DNA of 64,000 bases from Gimesia benthica. Its GTDB lineage: Bacteria; Planctomycetota; Planctomycetia; Planctomycetales; Planctomycetaceae. Below are positions 9,742-20,400 of the stretch, one piece after another (within the stretch, counting starts at the first letter, position 1; each line of letters starts with the position of its first letter). The notes under the pieces are model-generated. The model did no database searches. It was given only the letters and a program-made list of their open reading frames with translations, and was not told where the DNA came from. The position numbers and the translations under genes are program-made. The stretch is from contig NZ_CP043930.1 of NCBI RefSeq assembly GCF_009720525.1, positions 620,001-684,000 on the forward strand, written 5' to 3'.

Positions 9742-10833
9742 TCAGATCTGGACTGGCTGTTTGACAGGAGCAGTTTTTGGTTCAACTTTCTCTGAACTGA
9801 CGTAGTGACTGCTCCGCAGCAGAAACCGCTTTTCGACCAGATTCCACATCAGGATTGCCCCGAGCAACGTCAGGCAGACCGCTGTCCCCAGGAAAGACCA
9901 GGCATGCTCTTCAGACCAACCGGCGTTCAAAAGAAACTGGATTAGCGGGAAGTGCAGGATATAAACCCCGTAGGAGAAATCTCCATACTTTCCAAAGTTG
10001 CCTGCATACAGAAACAGACCGAAAAACAGGACAATCACTGCCAGCGCAGCAGGTTGCAGCCAGGGCAGGGGAGTCCAGTGATGCGTCAGCAACACGACAG
10101 TCGCCAGAGTGACCCAAAGTCTGATATGACGTTCGAAAAAAAGCAGGTAATAAAACAGAGCTGCTCCTGCGATGAAGAAACAAAGCTGCCCGGGTAGTTG
10201 GCGTGCCAGCTGTTCATAAAACGGATTCTCTGTCCGGATTGAAGCACCTAGTAACAGTTGGGCATATCCGATCGACAAGACATAAACGAGAATCAGCAGT
10301 GGCAAGCGGGGGACACGCCGCAGGCAATATACCAGCACTGGAACGGAAACATAGAACATCACTTCCACTTTCAGTGTCCAGAGCGCGCCATTCACCGCCG
10401 GCATCCGATTCGCTTCAAAGACTCCCGGTAGAGTGGATTGCAGAAAATTCAGAAACGTCAAATTAGCCAGCAGATATTTTACCCAGGTAAAAGAAAAGTA
10501 CTCAGTCAGAGGTAGACGGCTTACCAGAACCAGTCCAAGGGCTGCCAGTAATATGACGGTAACGTACGCTGGATAAATCCGTCTGATCCGTTTGCTGGTA
10601 TAAGAGGAAAGCGAAGAGGAACGTTCGTAACTCATCACGATCAGAAACCCGCTGACGACGAAGAATGCCTGGACTGCAATCCGCGATGAAAGATATTCAG
10701 GCAGCGCAGCTAACGCGCTAAATCCGGAAAGTTCCGCTGCATGCACCAGACAGACTGTCAGGGCCAGCAGCAGCCTGAGCAGATCAAAGTTATTCTTCTT
10801 GAGGCGGGGATGATCGAGTGGCAGTAAATCCAT
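9742..10833 (-). CDS. Acyltransferase 3 family membrane protein
   Basis: A 363-residue polytopic membrane protein of the acyltransferase 3 (OafA/NodX-like) family, which O-acylates sugars or surface glycans. The N-terminus has NNFDLLRLLLALTVCLVHA with the conserved His in the first membrane helix, then FFVVSGFLI and the RRIYPAY segment, and about ten hydrophobic helices follow. I chose the ATG at 10831-10833 over a TTG at 10906-10908, since the family start lies shortly before the first helix. It is convergent with the lipoprotein gene, with six bases between the stops. The acceptor glycan is unknown. Confidence 0.88.
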   Translation of the reverse strand: MDLLPLDHPRLKKNNFDLLRLLLALTVCLVHAAELSGFSALAALPEYLSSRIAVQAFFVVSGFLIVMSYERSSSLSSYTSKRIRRIYPAYVTVILLAALGLVLVSRLPLTEYFSFTWVKYLLANLTFLNFLQSTLPGVFEANRMPAVNGALWTLKVEVMFYVSVPVLVYCLRRVPRLPLLILVYVLSIGYAQLLLGASIRTENPFYEQLARQLPGQLCFFIAGAALFYYLLFFERHIRLWVTLATVVLLTHHWTPLPWLQPAALAVIVLFFGLFLYAGNFGKYGDFSYGVYILHFPLIQFLLNAGWSEEHAWSFLGTAVCLTLLGAILMWNLVEKRFLLRSSHYVSSEKVEPKTAPVKQPVQI

Positions 10834-10974
10834 TTTCTGACCCGAAATTGACAGTGTGAGCGGCGAAGTACCAGCGGGGACTGTCGCAAAACAGGCAAAC
10901 TCTGTCAATATGGGTCATTAACGATACTACTTTTAAAGCGGTTCAGGTAGTCAAAACGGCTTGCATACGGGAGC

Positions 10975-11409
10975 TTAAAACCGAATCGGAACCGATCTGC
11001 GTTCTAGCGAAGTCGCTTTCAGCTCCTTACAGGCATTCAGTTCCTCAATATGAGCTCGACACTGTTGCTGCAGATATCGAACCATCTCTTCCCGATGTTC
11101 CTCAGAGATCTGCGGAGACTCAGGGGGTGAGAGACGAGTCGGGGCCGCCTCTTCCAGAGACGATGCCAGCACCCCAACCAGCCCGGTGGCAAGATTCAGG
11201 GTCAACAACACCAGATAACGTGTTCTTTTATCGGTATTTACTTCTTCTTCTGAACTTGCGAGCCGCGTGTCCGGTTCGTGAAAAGCAGGTTCAAAATCGA
11301 ATTCACAATTGCAGAATTCACAACGACTACTATTACGATCGATGTCTGCTCGACAGCTGGGACACACATGAAATTGCGTCCGAGGATCGTCCTCATGATA
11401 TCCAGTCAT
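10975..11409 (-). CDS. Zinc-ribbon protein with one membrane segment
   Basis: A 144-residue protein. The N-terminus contains two CxxC knuckles (CPSC and CEFC, residues about 16-34), a small zinc ribbon. One hydrophobic helix (YLVLLTLNLATGLVGVLAS, about 65-85) follows an acidic linker, and the C-terminal 60 residues are charged and helical. AAGGAG stands five bases before the ATG at 11407-11409, better than the adjacent GTG. I do not recognise the family. A zinc ribbon attached to a membrane helix recurs in this window at 54339-55070. Confidence 0.65.
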   Translation of the reverse strand: MTGYHEDDPRTQFHVCPSCRADIDRNSSRCEFCNCEFDFEPAFHEPDTRLASSEEEVNTDKRTRYLVLLTLNLATGLVGVLASSLEEAAPTRLSPPESPQISEEHREEMVRYLQQQCRAHIEELNACKELKATSLERRSVPIRF

Positions 11410-11633
11410 CACGACTCCTTTACTGGTTTGAGGAGAAAGAGCGCGGGTAGCTCAGTCCTTTAGTCGGCCCACGGTTAATTGTACCTCCTCGAAAACTGCT
11501 GGCAATGTCATTTCAGGAGAGTGGTTCTTCAATCAGAAAAATCGACTGATTCAACAGGAGTGTACTGACCAGCACCCGAGGTGAATGGAAGCCACCTGAC
11601 TTGTCTGGAATAATTCTTTTAGATCCAAAGCCG

Positions 11634-13190
11634 CTACTCTTTAGCGTTCTTCTCTCTCAACAGCTTGTCGTTGAAATCAGCCGGCTTTGATCCACTCTCA
11701 AGTCGCAGGTTAGCGCCCATACTCCGTTTTTGACTGAACGGAACCCGGTTCGCCTCTGACTTCTCCAGGATCGCATGCAGATCGGCCCGCATCTTTCTGA
11801 TCTGCTTCTGATACTCAGGATCAAAAATCAGATTGTGCTGTTCCAATGGATCTTTTTCCATGTCGTAAAGTTCGTCAATATCCCAGATACCATGATACTG
11901 GATGAATTTATAACGTGGTGTCCGCAGTGCGAAGGTCGTTGGCGTCTGAGGGAAATTGAATTCCCAGTAATATTCATACAGAATATTCTTCCTCCAGTCG
12001 GCAGCCGGTAGTTTCCCTGCCGCCAGTTCCAGGAAACTTTGACCATCCATCTGAGGCGGTGTTTTCAAGCCGGCAGCTGCCAGGCATGTAGGGCCGATAT
12101 CGATGTTGGCGACGACTTCATCTACCACGGTGCCTGGTTTCCAGAGACCGGGACAGACGCCGACCAGAGGCACCCGCATGGACGCTTCATACGCGGTCCG
12201 CTTGTCAATCAGGCCATGTTCGCCCCACTGAAAGCCGTTATCCCCCATGTACATGACCAGTGTGTTATCACCATAGCCATTATCTTTCAGCCACTTCCGC
12301 ACGCGAGCGATCGATTCGTCCACGCTCAGCAGGGCTTCACAGTATAGACGATAATGCTCTTCGATATCCGTATCCTGGTGATAGGCAAAATCAACACCGT
12401 GCCAGCTGTTTCGTTGGTTCTTCAGCCACATCGGCTTGTTGAAGTAATTCTCAGAGGTATTGGCCATCGTTTTAGGGATCGGCATCGATTTATCTTTGTA
12501 GCGTCCCGCATGACGTTCCGCAGGATGGAACATCCCATGCACTCCCTTGTGTGAGAGATACATGAAGAAGGGTTTATCCTGCGTTTTGACACTTTCGTTC
12601 AACCAGTCGATGGCATAGTCCGTCAGTTCGTCGGTAATGTAACCTTTCTGCGGAACTCTTTTGCCATCGACATTCAATGACCATTTCTTCAAATGTTCGG
12701 GCGGGTAATAGTGCCCCTGACCGCGAAAGGAAACCCATCTGTCGAAACCGGGCCGTGGGTCATCAGAGTGACCGCCCATGTGCCACTTTCCAAAGAATCC
12801 TGTCTGGTAACCAGCGGCCTGCAGATACTGGGGAAAGAATTTCGTCCCGGGCGGGGTCAGCACGTTATTATCGACCACACCATGATTGTGCATATACTGT
12901 CCGGTCAGAATCGAAGCCCGACTGGGAGAGCAGAGGGAGGTGGTAACGACTGCATTCTTGAAGTAAACCCCCTGTTTGGCCATCGCATCCATTGCAGGAG
13001 TCTCTACCCAGGGATGACCGGCAAAGCCCATCACGTCATAACGATGATCGTCCGCGAGAATAAAGACCACATTACGCGGTTTGGCACCTTTGATCTTTTC
13101 CAGTTTGAGACCTGCAGGAGCGGAATCTGCGGCGGACAGGGAAGTGGTCCCCAGCAGGACCAGTAGACAGAGCGTCGAAATCAATCGCAT
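11634..13190 (-). CDS. Secreted sulfatase (arylsulfatase family)
   Basis: A 518-residue type I sulfatase with a signal peptide (cleavage near residue 20). The metal-binding start RNVVFILADDHR and the formylglycine motif CSPSRASILTG (Cys87-Ser-Pro-Ser-Arg91) are intact; Cys87 must be oxidised to formylglycine by a maturase elsewhere. MGDNGFQWGEHG in the second half supplies further active-site residues. It hydrolyses sulfate esters of some glycan in the periplasm or outside; similar proteins are annotated as N-sulfoglucosamine or choline sulfatases, but the substrate is not readable here. Together with the nearby sialidase and acyltransferase it suggests handling of decorated polysaccharides. 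Confidence 0.92.
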   Translation of the reverse strand: MRLISTLCLLVLLGTTSLSAADSAPAGLKLEKIKGAKPRNVVFILADDHRYDVMGFAGHPWVETPAMDAMAKQGVYFKNAVVTTSLCSPSRASILTGQYMHNHGVVDNNVLTPPGTKFFPQYLQAAGYQTGFFGKWHMGGHSDDPRPGFDRWVSFRGQGHYYPPEHLKKWSLNVDGKRVPQKGYITDELTDYAIDWLNESVKTQDKPFFMYLSHKGVHGMFHPAERHAGRYKDKSMPIPKTMANTSENYFNKPMWLKNQRNSWHGVDFAYHQDTDIEEHYRLYCEALLSVDESIARVRKWLKDNGYGDNTLVMYMGDNGFQWGEHGLIDKRTAYEASMRVPLVGVCPGLWKPGTVVDEVVANIDIGPTCLAAAGLKTPPQMDGQSFLELAAGKLPAADWRKNILYEYYWEFNFPQTPTTFALRTPRYKFIQYHGIWDIDELYDMEKDPLEQHNLIFDPEYQKQIRKMRADLHAILEKSEANRVPFSQKRSMGANLRLESGSKPADFNDKLLREKNAKE

Positions 13191-13403
13191 GGCAACACCA
13201 GTATAAATTGAGAGTAATTCTTGGTTAGAGACGGATTGTCACACAGACGGGATTAAACTTATACACTCCCAAGTTAGCAAAGGGCACAATCCAATACAAT
13301 AATAGCGGCTCGGGAAACAACGCCTACTCTGGCAACACCTGTAAATCTCCGCATAATACAGGCTGTAAATCCATACGTAATTTTCCACAAAGGGAGCAAT
13401 GGA

Positions 13404-15020
13404 ATGTACGATTGTGTCATTATTGGAGCAGGGCATAATGGACTGGTCTGTGCACATCAACTCGCACGACAGGGTTGGAAGGTGCTGGTACTGGAACGCC
13501 GCGAGTTTGTGGGCGGAGCCTGTGTGACCGAAGAACTCTGGCCCGGCTTTAAGGTCTCTACCGCGTCGTACCTGGTCAGCCTGTTGCTGCCTGAAATTGA
13601 ACAGGAAATGGAACTGGCTCGTTATGGTTATCGCGTCCTGCCACGCAATCCGAGTTCCTTCACCCCCTGTACTGATGGGCGTTCTTTGCTGCTGGGACCG
13701 GATCTGAAACAAAACCAGGAACAGATCGCGCAGTTCAGCCAGCGCGATGCAGAGCAGTTCCCCCGCTATGAAGCGATGCTGGAACGAATCGCCGAGTGCC
13801 TGGAGCCTGCACTGATTCAGACTCCTCCCGACCTGCTTCCTCTCCCCGCATCCTGGAGATCAATCGGCCTGGGGAAAAAACTCCGCGACACGAAAACAGC
13901 CTACCACCTGCATCAGTCTCTGAAACGACTGGGAGAAACAATCCCGGAAGCAATCGAACTGCTCACCGGACCAGCTCTGCCGATATTGGACCGCTGGTTT
14001 GAATCAGACGTTCTGAAGTCAACACTGGCAACCGACGCGATTATCGGCACCTTTCAGCCCCCCTCCGCCCCCGGAACCGCATACGTTTTACTGCATCACG
14101 TCATGGGTTCTGCCGGTGGGGCACGTGGTGTCTGGGGTTATGTCGAGGGGGGAATGGGCGCACTCAGTCAGGCCATGGCCGCCTCTGCCCAGGCATCCGG
14201 CGTCGAAATCCGTACCGGTGTCACCGTGGATGAAATCGTGGTCCAGGGACAGCAGACAACCGGCGTTCGCCTTTCAACTGGTGAGACGATCGCAACTCGT
14301 AGCGTGGCCTCCAATGCCGATGCACATGTGACATTCGAAAAACTGATCCCTGCCGGCACGCTTCCTCAGAACTTCTCTGATGCGGTCAGCCGAATCGACT
14401 ATAGCAGCGCCAGCATGAAAATTAACGTGGCTGTCAGTGAACTCCCCGATTTCACTTGTCTGCCAGGTCATAATGAACCAGGCCCACAGCATCGTGGAAC
14501 CATCCACATCGGCGCCAGTTGCGAGGAAATCGAACGGGCCTACGATGATGCCAATTATGGCATGCCCTCACAAAAGCCGATTATCGAGATGACGATCCCC
14601 ACTGCAGTCGACAACACCCTGGCACCGGAAGGGCAGCACATCCTCTCGCTTTTCGTACAATACGCACCCTACCAGCTTAAGCAGGGAAATTGGGACGAAC
14701 TCAAAGAAGAGTTCGCCGACCGCTGCCTGCAACGGATAGCGGAATTCGCCCCCAACGTTCCTGCATCAGTCCTGCATCGCCAGGTTCTCTCTCCCCTCGA
14801 TCTGGAACGAACTTTCAGCCTGACCGGCGGCAATATCTTTCAGGGAGCAATGCCCGCGCATCAGCTTTATAATCTACGCCCCGTCGCCGGCTGGAGTGAT
14901 TACCGTACTCCGATCAAAGGACTGTATCTGTGCGGGAGTGCCGCGCACCCGGGTGGCGGTGTGATGGGCGCCTGCGGTCGCAATGCAGCACGGGAGATGC
15001 TTCGCGACGGGAAGCCCTGA
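13404..15020 (+). CDS. PYROXD2-like FAD-dependent oxidoreductase (phytoene-desaturase family)
   Basis: A 538-residue flavoprotein. The N-terminal FAD motif VIIGAGHNGLVCAHQLARQG and GGACVTEELWPGF define the subgroup close to human PYROXD2 and carotenoid desaturases. The C-terminal FAD-closing segment GLYLCGSAAHPGGGVMGACG is complete. No signal peptide, so it acts in the cytoplasm or at the membrane. Substrate unknown; no carotenoid genes lie beside it. GGGAG sits seven bases before the ATG. It is convergent with the GntR gene: the two stop codons touch and lie inside a 12-base palindrome (15015-15026). Confidence 0.85.
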   Translation: MYDCVIIGAGHNGLVCAHQLARQGWKVLVLERREFVGGACVTEELWPGFKVSTASYLVSLLLPEIEQEMELARYGYRVLPRNPSSFTPCTDGRSLLLGPDLKQNQEQIAQFSQRDAEQFPRYEAMLERIAECLEPALIQTPPDLLPLPASWRSIGLGKKLRDTKTAYHLHQSLKRLGETIPEAIELLTGPALPILDRWFESDVLKSTLATDAIIGTFQPPSAPGTAYVLLHHVMGSAGGARGVWGYVEGGMGALSQAMAASAQASGVEIRTGVTVDEIVVQGQQTTGVRLSTGETIATRSVASNADAHVTFEKLIPAGTLPQNFSDAVSRIDYSSASMKINVAVSELPDFTCLPGHNEPGPQHRGTIHIGASCEEIERAYDDANYGMPSQKPIIEMTIPTAVDNTLAPEGQHILSLFVQYAPYQLKQGNWDELKEEFADRCLQRIAEFAPNVPASVLHRQVLSPLDLERTFSLTGGNIFQGAMPAHQLYNLRPVAGWSDYRTPIKGLYLCGSAAHPGGGVMGACGRNAAREMLRDGKP

Positions 15021-16076
15021 TCAGGGACTGACCAGTTCGACCGGCACGTCATGGAACAATGTCTCCGGTTGAGTTCCCAGAACCTGTCGAATCAACATCC
15101 GGGCAATCTCCTGTCCATATTCTTCCGGCGACAGTTGTGCCTGAATGTGCGGAAACTGGCAGGGGGTTGTATTGCGGGCAAAACGGTCAGCGACCACAAT
15201 CTCGGGCTGTTTCTTTTGAACCCGCTTCTGCTCCGACAGGTAAGTCGCAATCGCCCGGGCCGCTGGTTCAGAACGACAGAGAATTCCCAGCTTCACTGAG
15301 GACTGCGACAGGACGTCTTGCGCAGAAACCTGAATCGCCCGATCGTCAGCCGGAAGACAGCGAACCGTCAACCGATCGATTCCCCAGCCTGCGCCGTGCA
15401 TTTCCCGCTGTACGGCATCCAGCAGACAATGATCGCCGGCTGTCACTTGATCGCGAAATACGATCAGTACCCGCTGGCAATTCTGCTCGAGCAGATGTTG
15501 AAACAAGAGCCGACCAATCTCCCCCTGATCCCGGTCAATATGAGCCAGTCCAGTAATCGATGGTTGGAGTAACCCATTTACCACTGTCGCTAGTCCGCTC
15601 TCCTGCAGGATCCGCTGCACCTCCACCTGTGCTCGCTGCAAAACAAAGCCCTCAGTCTCGCTCGACTTGAGCGCCCGGTTCACAATCTCTTCCATATACG
15701 CTTCTTCATCCCGATGCGGCAGGAAGTTGAATTCAAGTTCTGCCTCGGGGAGTTCCCGCTGCAAGCCGATCAAAATACCGTCGGCCAGCAGGCCTTCCCG
15801 TTCTAGGTATTTCTGGTGTACCACCAGATGCACGCGTCGCAGGGGCCGCTCAGCCAGGTTCGATTCTGGATCAGCAATGAACGTACCGGCACGTTGTTTA
15901 CGCACCAGAACCCGTCGCTGGGTGAGCAATTGCAGAGCCCGGTTGGCAGTCGTTCCACTGACCTGAAACGAACGTGCTGTTTCACTGGTTGTGTAGTAGG
16001 GATCCCCGGGCTGCAGCTTCCGCTGTTTAATATCGGACTGGATTCGCTCGGCCAGATCCACAATCGCTGGTTTCAT
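15021..16076 (-). CDS. GntR-type regulator with LacI-like sensor domain
   Basis: A 351-residue transcription factor. Residues 1-70 form a GntR winged helix (ARSFQVSGTTANRALQLLTQRRVL is the recognition region). The rest resembles a periplasmic-binding-protein type sugar sensor (LacI/AraR class): SSVKLGILCRSE, EIVVADRFA and the closing motifs are in place. Such hybrids bind a sugar and leave DNA. I chose the ATG at 16074-16076; a TTG seven codons upstream is possible. The gene is divergent from the sialidase, and three AT-rich repeats lie between them (16137-16181), so it probably controls the sialidase and perhaps the FAD oxidoreductase after it. Confidence 0.85.
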   Translation of the reverse strand: MKPAIVDLAERIQSDIKQRKLQPGDPYYTTSETARSFQVSGTTANRALQLLTQRRVLVRKQRAGTFIADPESNLAERPLRRVHLVVHQKYLEREGLLADGILIGLQRELPEAELEFNFLPHRDEEAYMEEIVNRALKSSETEGFVLQRAQVEVQRILQESGLATVVNGLLQPSITGLAHIDRDQGEIGRLLFQHLLEQNCQRVLIVFRDQVTAGDHCLLDAVQREMHGAGWGIDRLTVRCLPADDRAIQVSAQDVLSQSSVKLGILCRSEPAARAIATYLSEQKRVQKKQPEIVVADRFARNTTPCQFPHIQAQLSPEEYGQEIARMLIRQVLGTQPETLFHDVPVELVSP

Positions 16077-16136
16077 TGAGAATCTACATTCACTCAAAAA
16101 AGGACGGTTTTTGCTTTGATTTCCAGATCCACTTTT

Positions 16137-16181
16137 ATAATATTACGACATAGATAATAATATCGCAACAATAATATTATT
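16137..16181. promoter_or_regulatory. Candidate operator cluster for the GntR/LacI-type regulator
   Basis: Three AT-rich elements with the common core (A)TAATATTA lie about 17 bases apart: TAATATTA (16138-16145, palindromic), GATAATAATATC (16153-16164, imperfect) and AATAATATTATT (16170-16181, perfect palindrome). They sit between the divergent regulator and sialidase genes, where an operator would be expected. Binding is inferred. Confidence 0.45.
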
Positions 16182-16206
16182 AAACCTTTTTACTGGAAAT
16201 CAGCCC

Positions 16207-17382
16207 ATGCCCCCTTTTATCCTGCGCCCGGCGAAAACCTGTTCCCTGTTCCTGTTGATAATCTTAAGCCTGCTGCAGACCACTCGAGCAGGCGACCTGC
16301 AAAAGACAACGCTGTTTTCCGCCCGGGATGGTGAATATCACCACTACAGAATTCCTGGCATCATCGCCACCAGCAAAGGCACACTGCTCGCTTACTGCGA
16401 AGCCCGCAAGACAGCTGGCGACTGGGCCGATATCGATATTTTGATGCGCCGCAGTACCGATGGGGGACAGACCTGGGCAAAGCCACAGGTCATTCACAAT
16501 GCGAAAGAAGAAACAGTCAACAATGTCGTTGCCTTCAACGATGCCCAGACCGGACAGGTGCATCTCCTCTATTGTGAAAACTATGCCCGCTGTTATTACA
16601 CCCAAAGTAATGACGACGGACAGACCTTCAGCCCTCGCGTAGAAATCACCCCGGTCTTTGAAGAGTTCCGCAAAGAGTACGACTGGAATGTCATCGCCAC
16701 CGGTCCCGGACATGGTATTCAACTGCAGAATGGGCGGCTGCTGGTGCCGGTCTGGCTGTCGACCGGAGGGAAGAAACATCGCCCTTCCTGCGTCTCCATA
16801 ATCTTTAGCGACGATCACGGCAAGACCTGGCACCGCGGCGAGATCATCGTCAACCAGGGGGATCAGATCGCAGCCGAGACGATCCTCAATCCCAGCGAAA
16901 CGGTTGCAGCCCAGTTGTTTAATGACAAAGTCCTCGTGAATATCCGCACCGAATCGAAGCCGCACCGTCGGTTGATTGCCGTCAGTGAGAACGGCGCGAC
17001 CGGCTGGTCTGAAAAGCATTTTGACCCACAACTGCTCGAACCGGTCTGCATGGGCAGCATCCTGCGCGTCCCGGCGGGCAAGTCTCAGCCTCAGAATGCC
17101 ATCGTGTTTGCGAACCCCGATAACCTGGAAGGTTCCAGCAAACGCAGAGGCCCCAACCGGGACCGCAAAAACCTGACACTGCAGGTAAGCTTCAATGACT
17201 GCCAGTCCTGGATCGGCAAAAGAGTGCTCGAATCGGGGATCAGTGGCTACAGCGATCTGGCAGCACTTCCGGACGGTACCATTGTCTGCTTCTACGAAGA
17301 TGGCGGCCTGAAAAATAACGGTTACGACACAACCGGCTTGACAGTGGCTCGATTTCCATTGAAATGGATATTGGAGGATTGA
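16207..17382 (+). CDS. Exo-alpha-sialidase (BNR-repeat neuraminidase)
   Basis: A 391-residue secreted glycosidase. A signal peptide (residues 1-28) precedes the family FRIP-type motif YRIP (Arg48-Ile-Pro), whose arginine binds the sialic acid carboxylate. Asp-box repeats of the form SxDxGxTW follow: RSTDGGQTW, SNDDGQTFS and FSDDHGKTWH. The fold is a six-bladed propeller. The expected activity is release of terminal sialic acids or related nonulosonates from glycans; a non-sialidase BNR glycosidase is the alternative. It is divergent from the GntR regulator and 69 bases upstream of the double FAD oxidoreductase, likely one transcript. Confidence 0.87.
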   Translation: MPPFILRPAKTCSLFLLIILSLLQTTRAGDLQKTTLFSARDGEYHHYRIPGIIATSKGTLLAYCEARKTAGDWADIDILMRRSTDGGQTWAKPQVIHNAKEETVNNVVAFNDAQTGQVHLLYCENYARCYYTQSNDDGQTFSPRVEITPVFEEFRKEYDWNVIATGPGHGIQLQNGRLLVPVWLSTGGKKHRPSCVSIIFSDDHGKTWHRGEIIVNQGDQIAAETILNPSETVAAQLFNDKVLVNIRTESKPHRRLIAVSENGATGWSEKHFDPQLLEPVCMGSILRVPAGKSQPQNAIVFANPDNLEGSSKRRGPNRDRKNLTLQVSFNDCQSWIGKRVLESGISGYSDLAALPDGTIVCFYEDGGLKNNGYDTTGLTVARFPLKWILED

Positions 17383-17451
17383 GCCTGTCTGTTGTGATTC
17401 ATTCGTCCCTCCTCACCGGTTACGCTCACCGAACTCGATTGAAAGTTGATC

Positions 17452-20400
17452 ATGCCTCGTTCCCTCATACCAGTTGTTGTGCTGTTCTACAGCCTCCTTG
17501 TAATCCTGTCTCCTCTCTCTGCTGCAGAACCAGACCACAAAGTCGACATCTGTGTCTATGGCGGCACCTCTGGTGGTGTCGTTGCAGCTGTGAAAGCAGC
17601 CCGTCTTGGTAAGACCGCCATCCTGATCGAACCGGGCCAGCACCTGGGCGGCATGAGTTCCGGTGGACTCAGCTTCTCCGACATGGGAAAGTCAGCCACA
17701 GTGGCTGGCATGGCCCACGAGTTCTACGAACGGATCGGTAAAAAATATGGCAAGCCACTGGAAACACGACTGGAACCGCATATTGCTGAAGCGGTCTTTG
17801 AAGAAATGATCAAAGAAGCCGGCGTGAAGGTCATCCGGGGAGAACCACTACAGAAAGTTCAAAAGCAGGGACCACGGATCGTGGAACTGACCACAGAGCA
17901 GGGGACTCGCATCGCGGCAGAGATGTTTATCGACTGCACCTACGAAGGCGATCTACTGGCCGCCGCCGGCGTGTCGTATTCGCTGACCCGTGAAGCCAAT
18001 TCACAATACGACGAAACATTGAACGGCGTACAGTTGTATGAAATTCCTCAAGTCCATTTTGGTAAGTATGACAAAATCGGCCGCCGCAAAGATCGGCGGG
18101 GGCTCTGGGATCGTGCCATCCCCCTCGATCCATACAAGATCCCTGGTAAACCGGAAAGCGGTCTGCTGCCCCTGATCGAGGAAGGAGAACTGGGAACAAT
18201 CGGTGAAGCTGCTCCTGGAGTGCAGGCTTACTGCTTCCGTTTATGTGTCACCGATCAACCGGAGAACCGGATCCCGATCGCGTCTCCTGCCAACTATGAT
18301 CCGGCCCGTTACGAGATCGTGGCCCGCTATATCGCTGCCTGTGAGAAAGCAGGCGATGATATGGACCTCCGCTGGTTTACCAAGCACGATGCACTCCCCA
18401 ACGGCAAGTTTGATTTCAACACCGCCTATTTCGGTTTGAACTATGTCGGAGGCAACAAGGGGTACAGTGAAGCCTCACACGCTGAGCGTCAGCAGATTAT
18501 CAAGGAACACGAAAACTATGCCCGCGGCCTCTTCTACTTTCTGAAGACGGACGAACGCGTTCCGCAGAAAGTACGTGATCAGGTTAGTCGCTACGGGCTC
18601 TGCAAAGACGAATTCCAGGACAATGGTGGCTGGCCTCACCAGCTCTATATTCGCGAATCGCGACGGATGGTCTCCGACCTGGTGATGACCGAACATTACT
18701 GTCGCCACCAGGTGGTCGCCCCTAAATCAGTCGGCCTGGCCTCGTACGGCATCGACATCCATGAAATCCGCCGAATCGTTCATAATGGAGTGATGGTGCG
18801 GGAAGGCAAACTGCTGGGGCACCACAGCACCCGCGGTCCCTATCCGATCGGTTTTGACGCGATCGTCCCCAAAGTGGAAGAATGCGATAACCTGCTGGTC
18901 ACTTTCGCAATCTCCGCCAGCCACGTCGCTTTTGGCTCAACCCGCATGGAACCGGTGCTGATGATTCTCAGCCAGTCCGCCGCGACCGCCGCCAGCCAGG
19001 CCATCGATGTGGGGTGCGCTATTCAGGATGTCAATTACCAGCGTCTCCGCACCCAGCTGCTGGCTGATGGGCAACTGCTCGACTGGCCCTCACCTGTGCA
19101 AAACGGGAAGTCGACTGCACGAGTGATCGTAAACGCCGAAACATTGCCTGGCATCGTACTCGACAATTCCGACGCCAAATACACAGGTAGTTGGGCGGAG
19201 AGCAACGGTCAGCCTTCACCAATCGGCAGGAACTATTCCCACGATGGAAACAAGGACCGGGGCCAGAAGTCGGCCCGGTTCACTCCCGCGATCAAACAGT
19301 CAGGCGACTATGAAGTCCGGCTGATTTATACCTGGCATCCGAACCGTTCCAGTAAAGTTCCGGTGACGATTCAAAGTGCCGACGGCAAGAAAACCATCAT
19401 TATCAATCAGCGTCAACCAGCGCTGGTCAAACAGGTGCCAGTCTCACTGGGAACCTTTCACTTTGAAGCAGGGCAGCCTGCCTCCGTCACAGTTTCCAAC
19501 CAGGGGGCCGATGGCTTTGTCGTCGTCGATGGCCTGCAGTTGCTGCTGGTGAAACTCGCTGAAGCAGAACGGGCGGGGAAACGAAAATCGGGATACCCTC
19601 AGCTGACGATGGAAGCCAAACCGAAATTCCGTCAGCCCAACGCAGCCCAGGCAGCACAGGTCGCCTTCTCCCCACTGGCGGAAAAAACGCTGCCCCGTAC
19701 ACCCGGTGAATCGACGCGTCACTCCAGCGAGCCGGTTCAGCTGGCACGGTCTGCGGACGCGGATGAAGTCGCCGGGAAATCGTATGACATCGTTGTGGTC
19801 GGCGGCACCGGGGGCGGTGTGGCAACAGCCGTCCGGGCGGCCCGCGAAGGGTGTTCGGTCCTGCTGGTACAGCACAACGGGCATATCGGCGGAATGATGA
19901 CCAACGGTCTGATGCAGTGGGACGCCCTGTATGGCGGGCCGCGTTCCCCGCTGTTCAGCGAGCTGTTGGAAAACATCGAAAACTACTATATCGACACCTT
20001 CGGCCGCGACTCGCGCGATCATCAGACCATCCGTTATACTCACGAGAAATATCCGATCGGCTGGGCCGAACCACACGTCGCCGAGCGGGAGTACAACCGG
20101 CTGGTTGCGCAGGAGAAAAACATCACTCTACTCCTGCACCACTACCCAACGGACGTCGATCGCCAGGGCTCCCTCATTCAATCAGTCACCCTCTGCCGAT
20201 ACGGCACGCCCGAGACGATTCAGGTGAAGGGAACCACGTTTGTTGATGCCACCTATGAAGGGGATCTGTTCGCGCTGGCCGACGTCCCTTACCGCGTGGG
20301 CCGCGAAGCCCGCGATGAATACGACGAGCCACACGCGGGCAAAGTCTTCGTCAACATTGACGGTCATCGGCCAGAGAGCGTCGTGAAAGAGAGGCTCAAC

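Noticed and set aside
11442-11475. GCGGGTAGCTCAGT-like start of a tRNA
   Set aside because: The following bases do not form an anticodon arm or a T-arm with GGTTCGA, so there is no tRNA.
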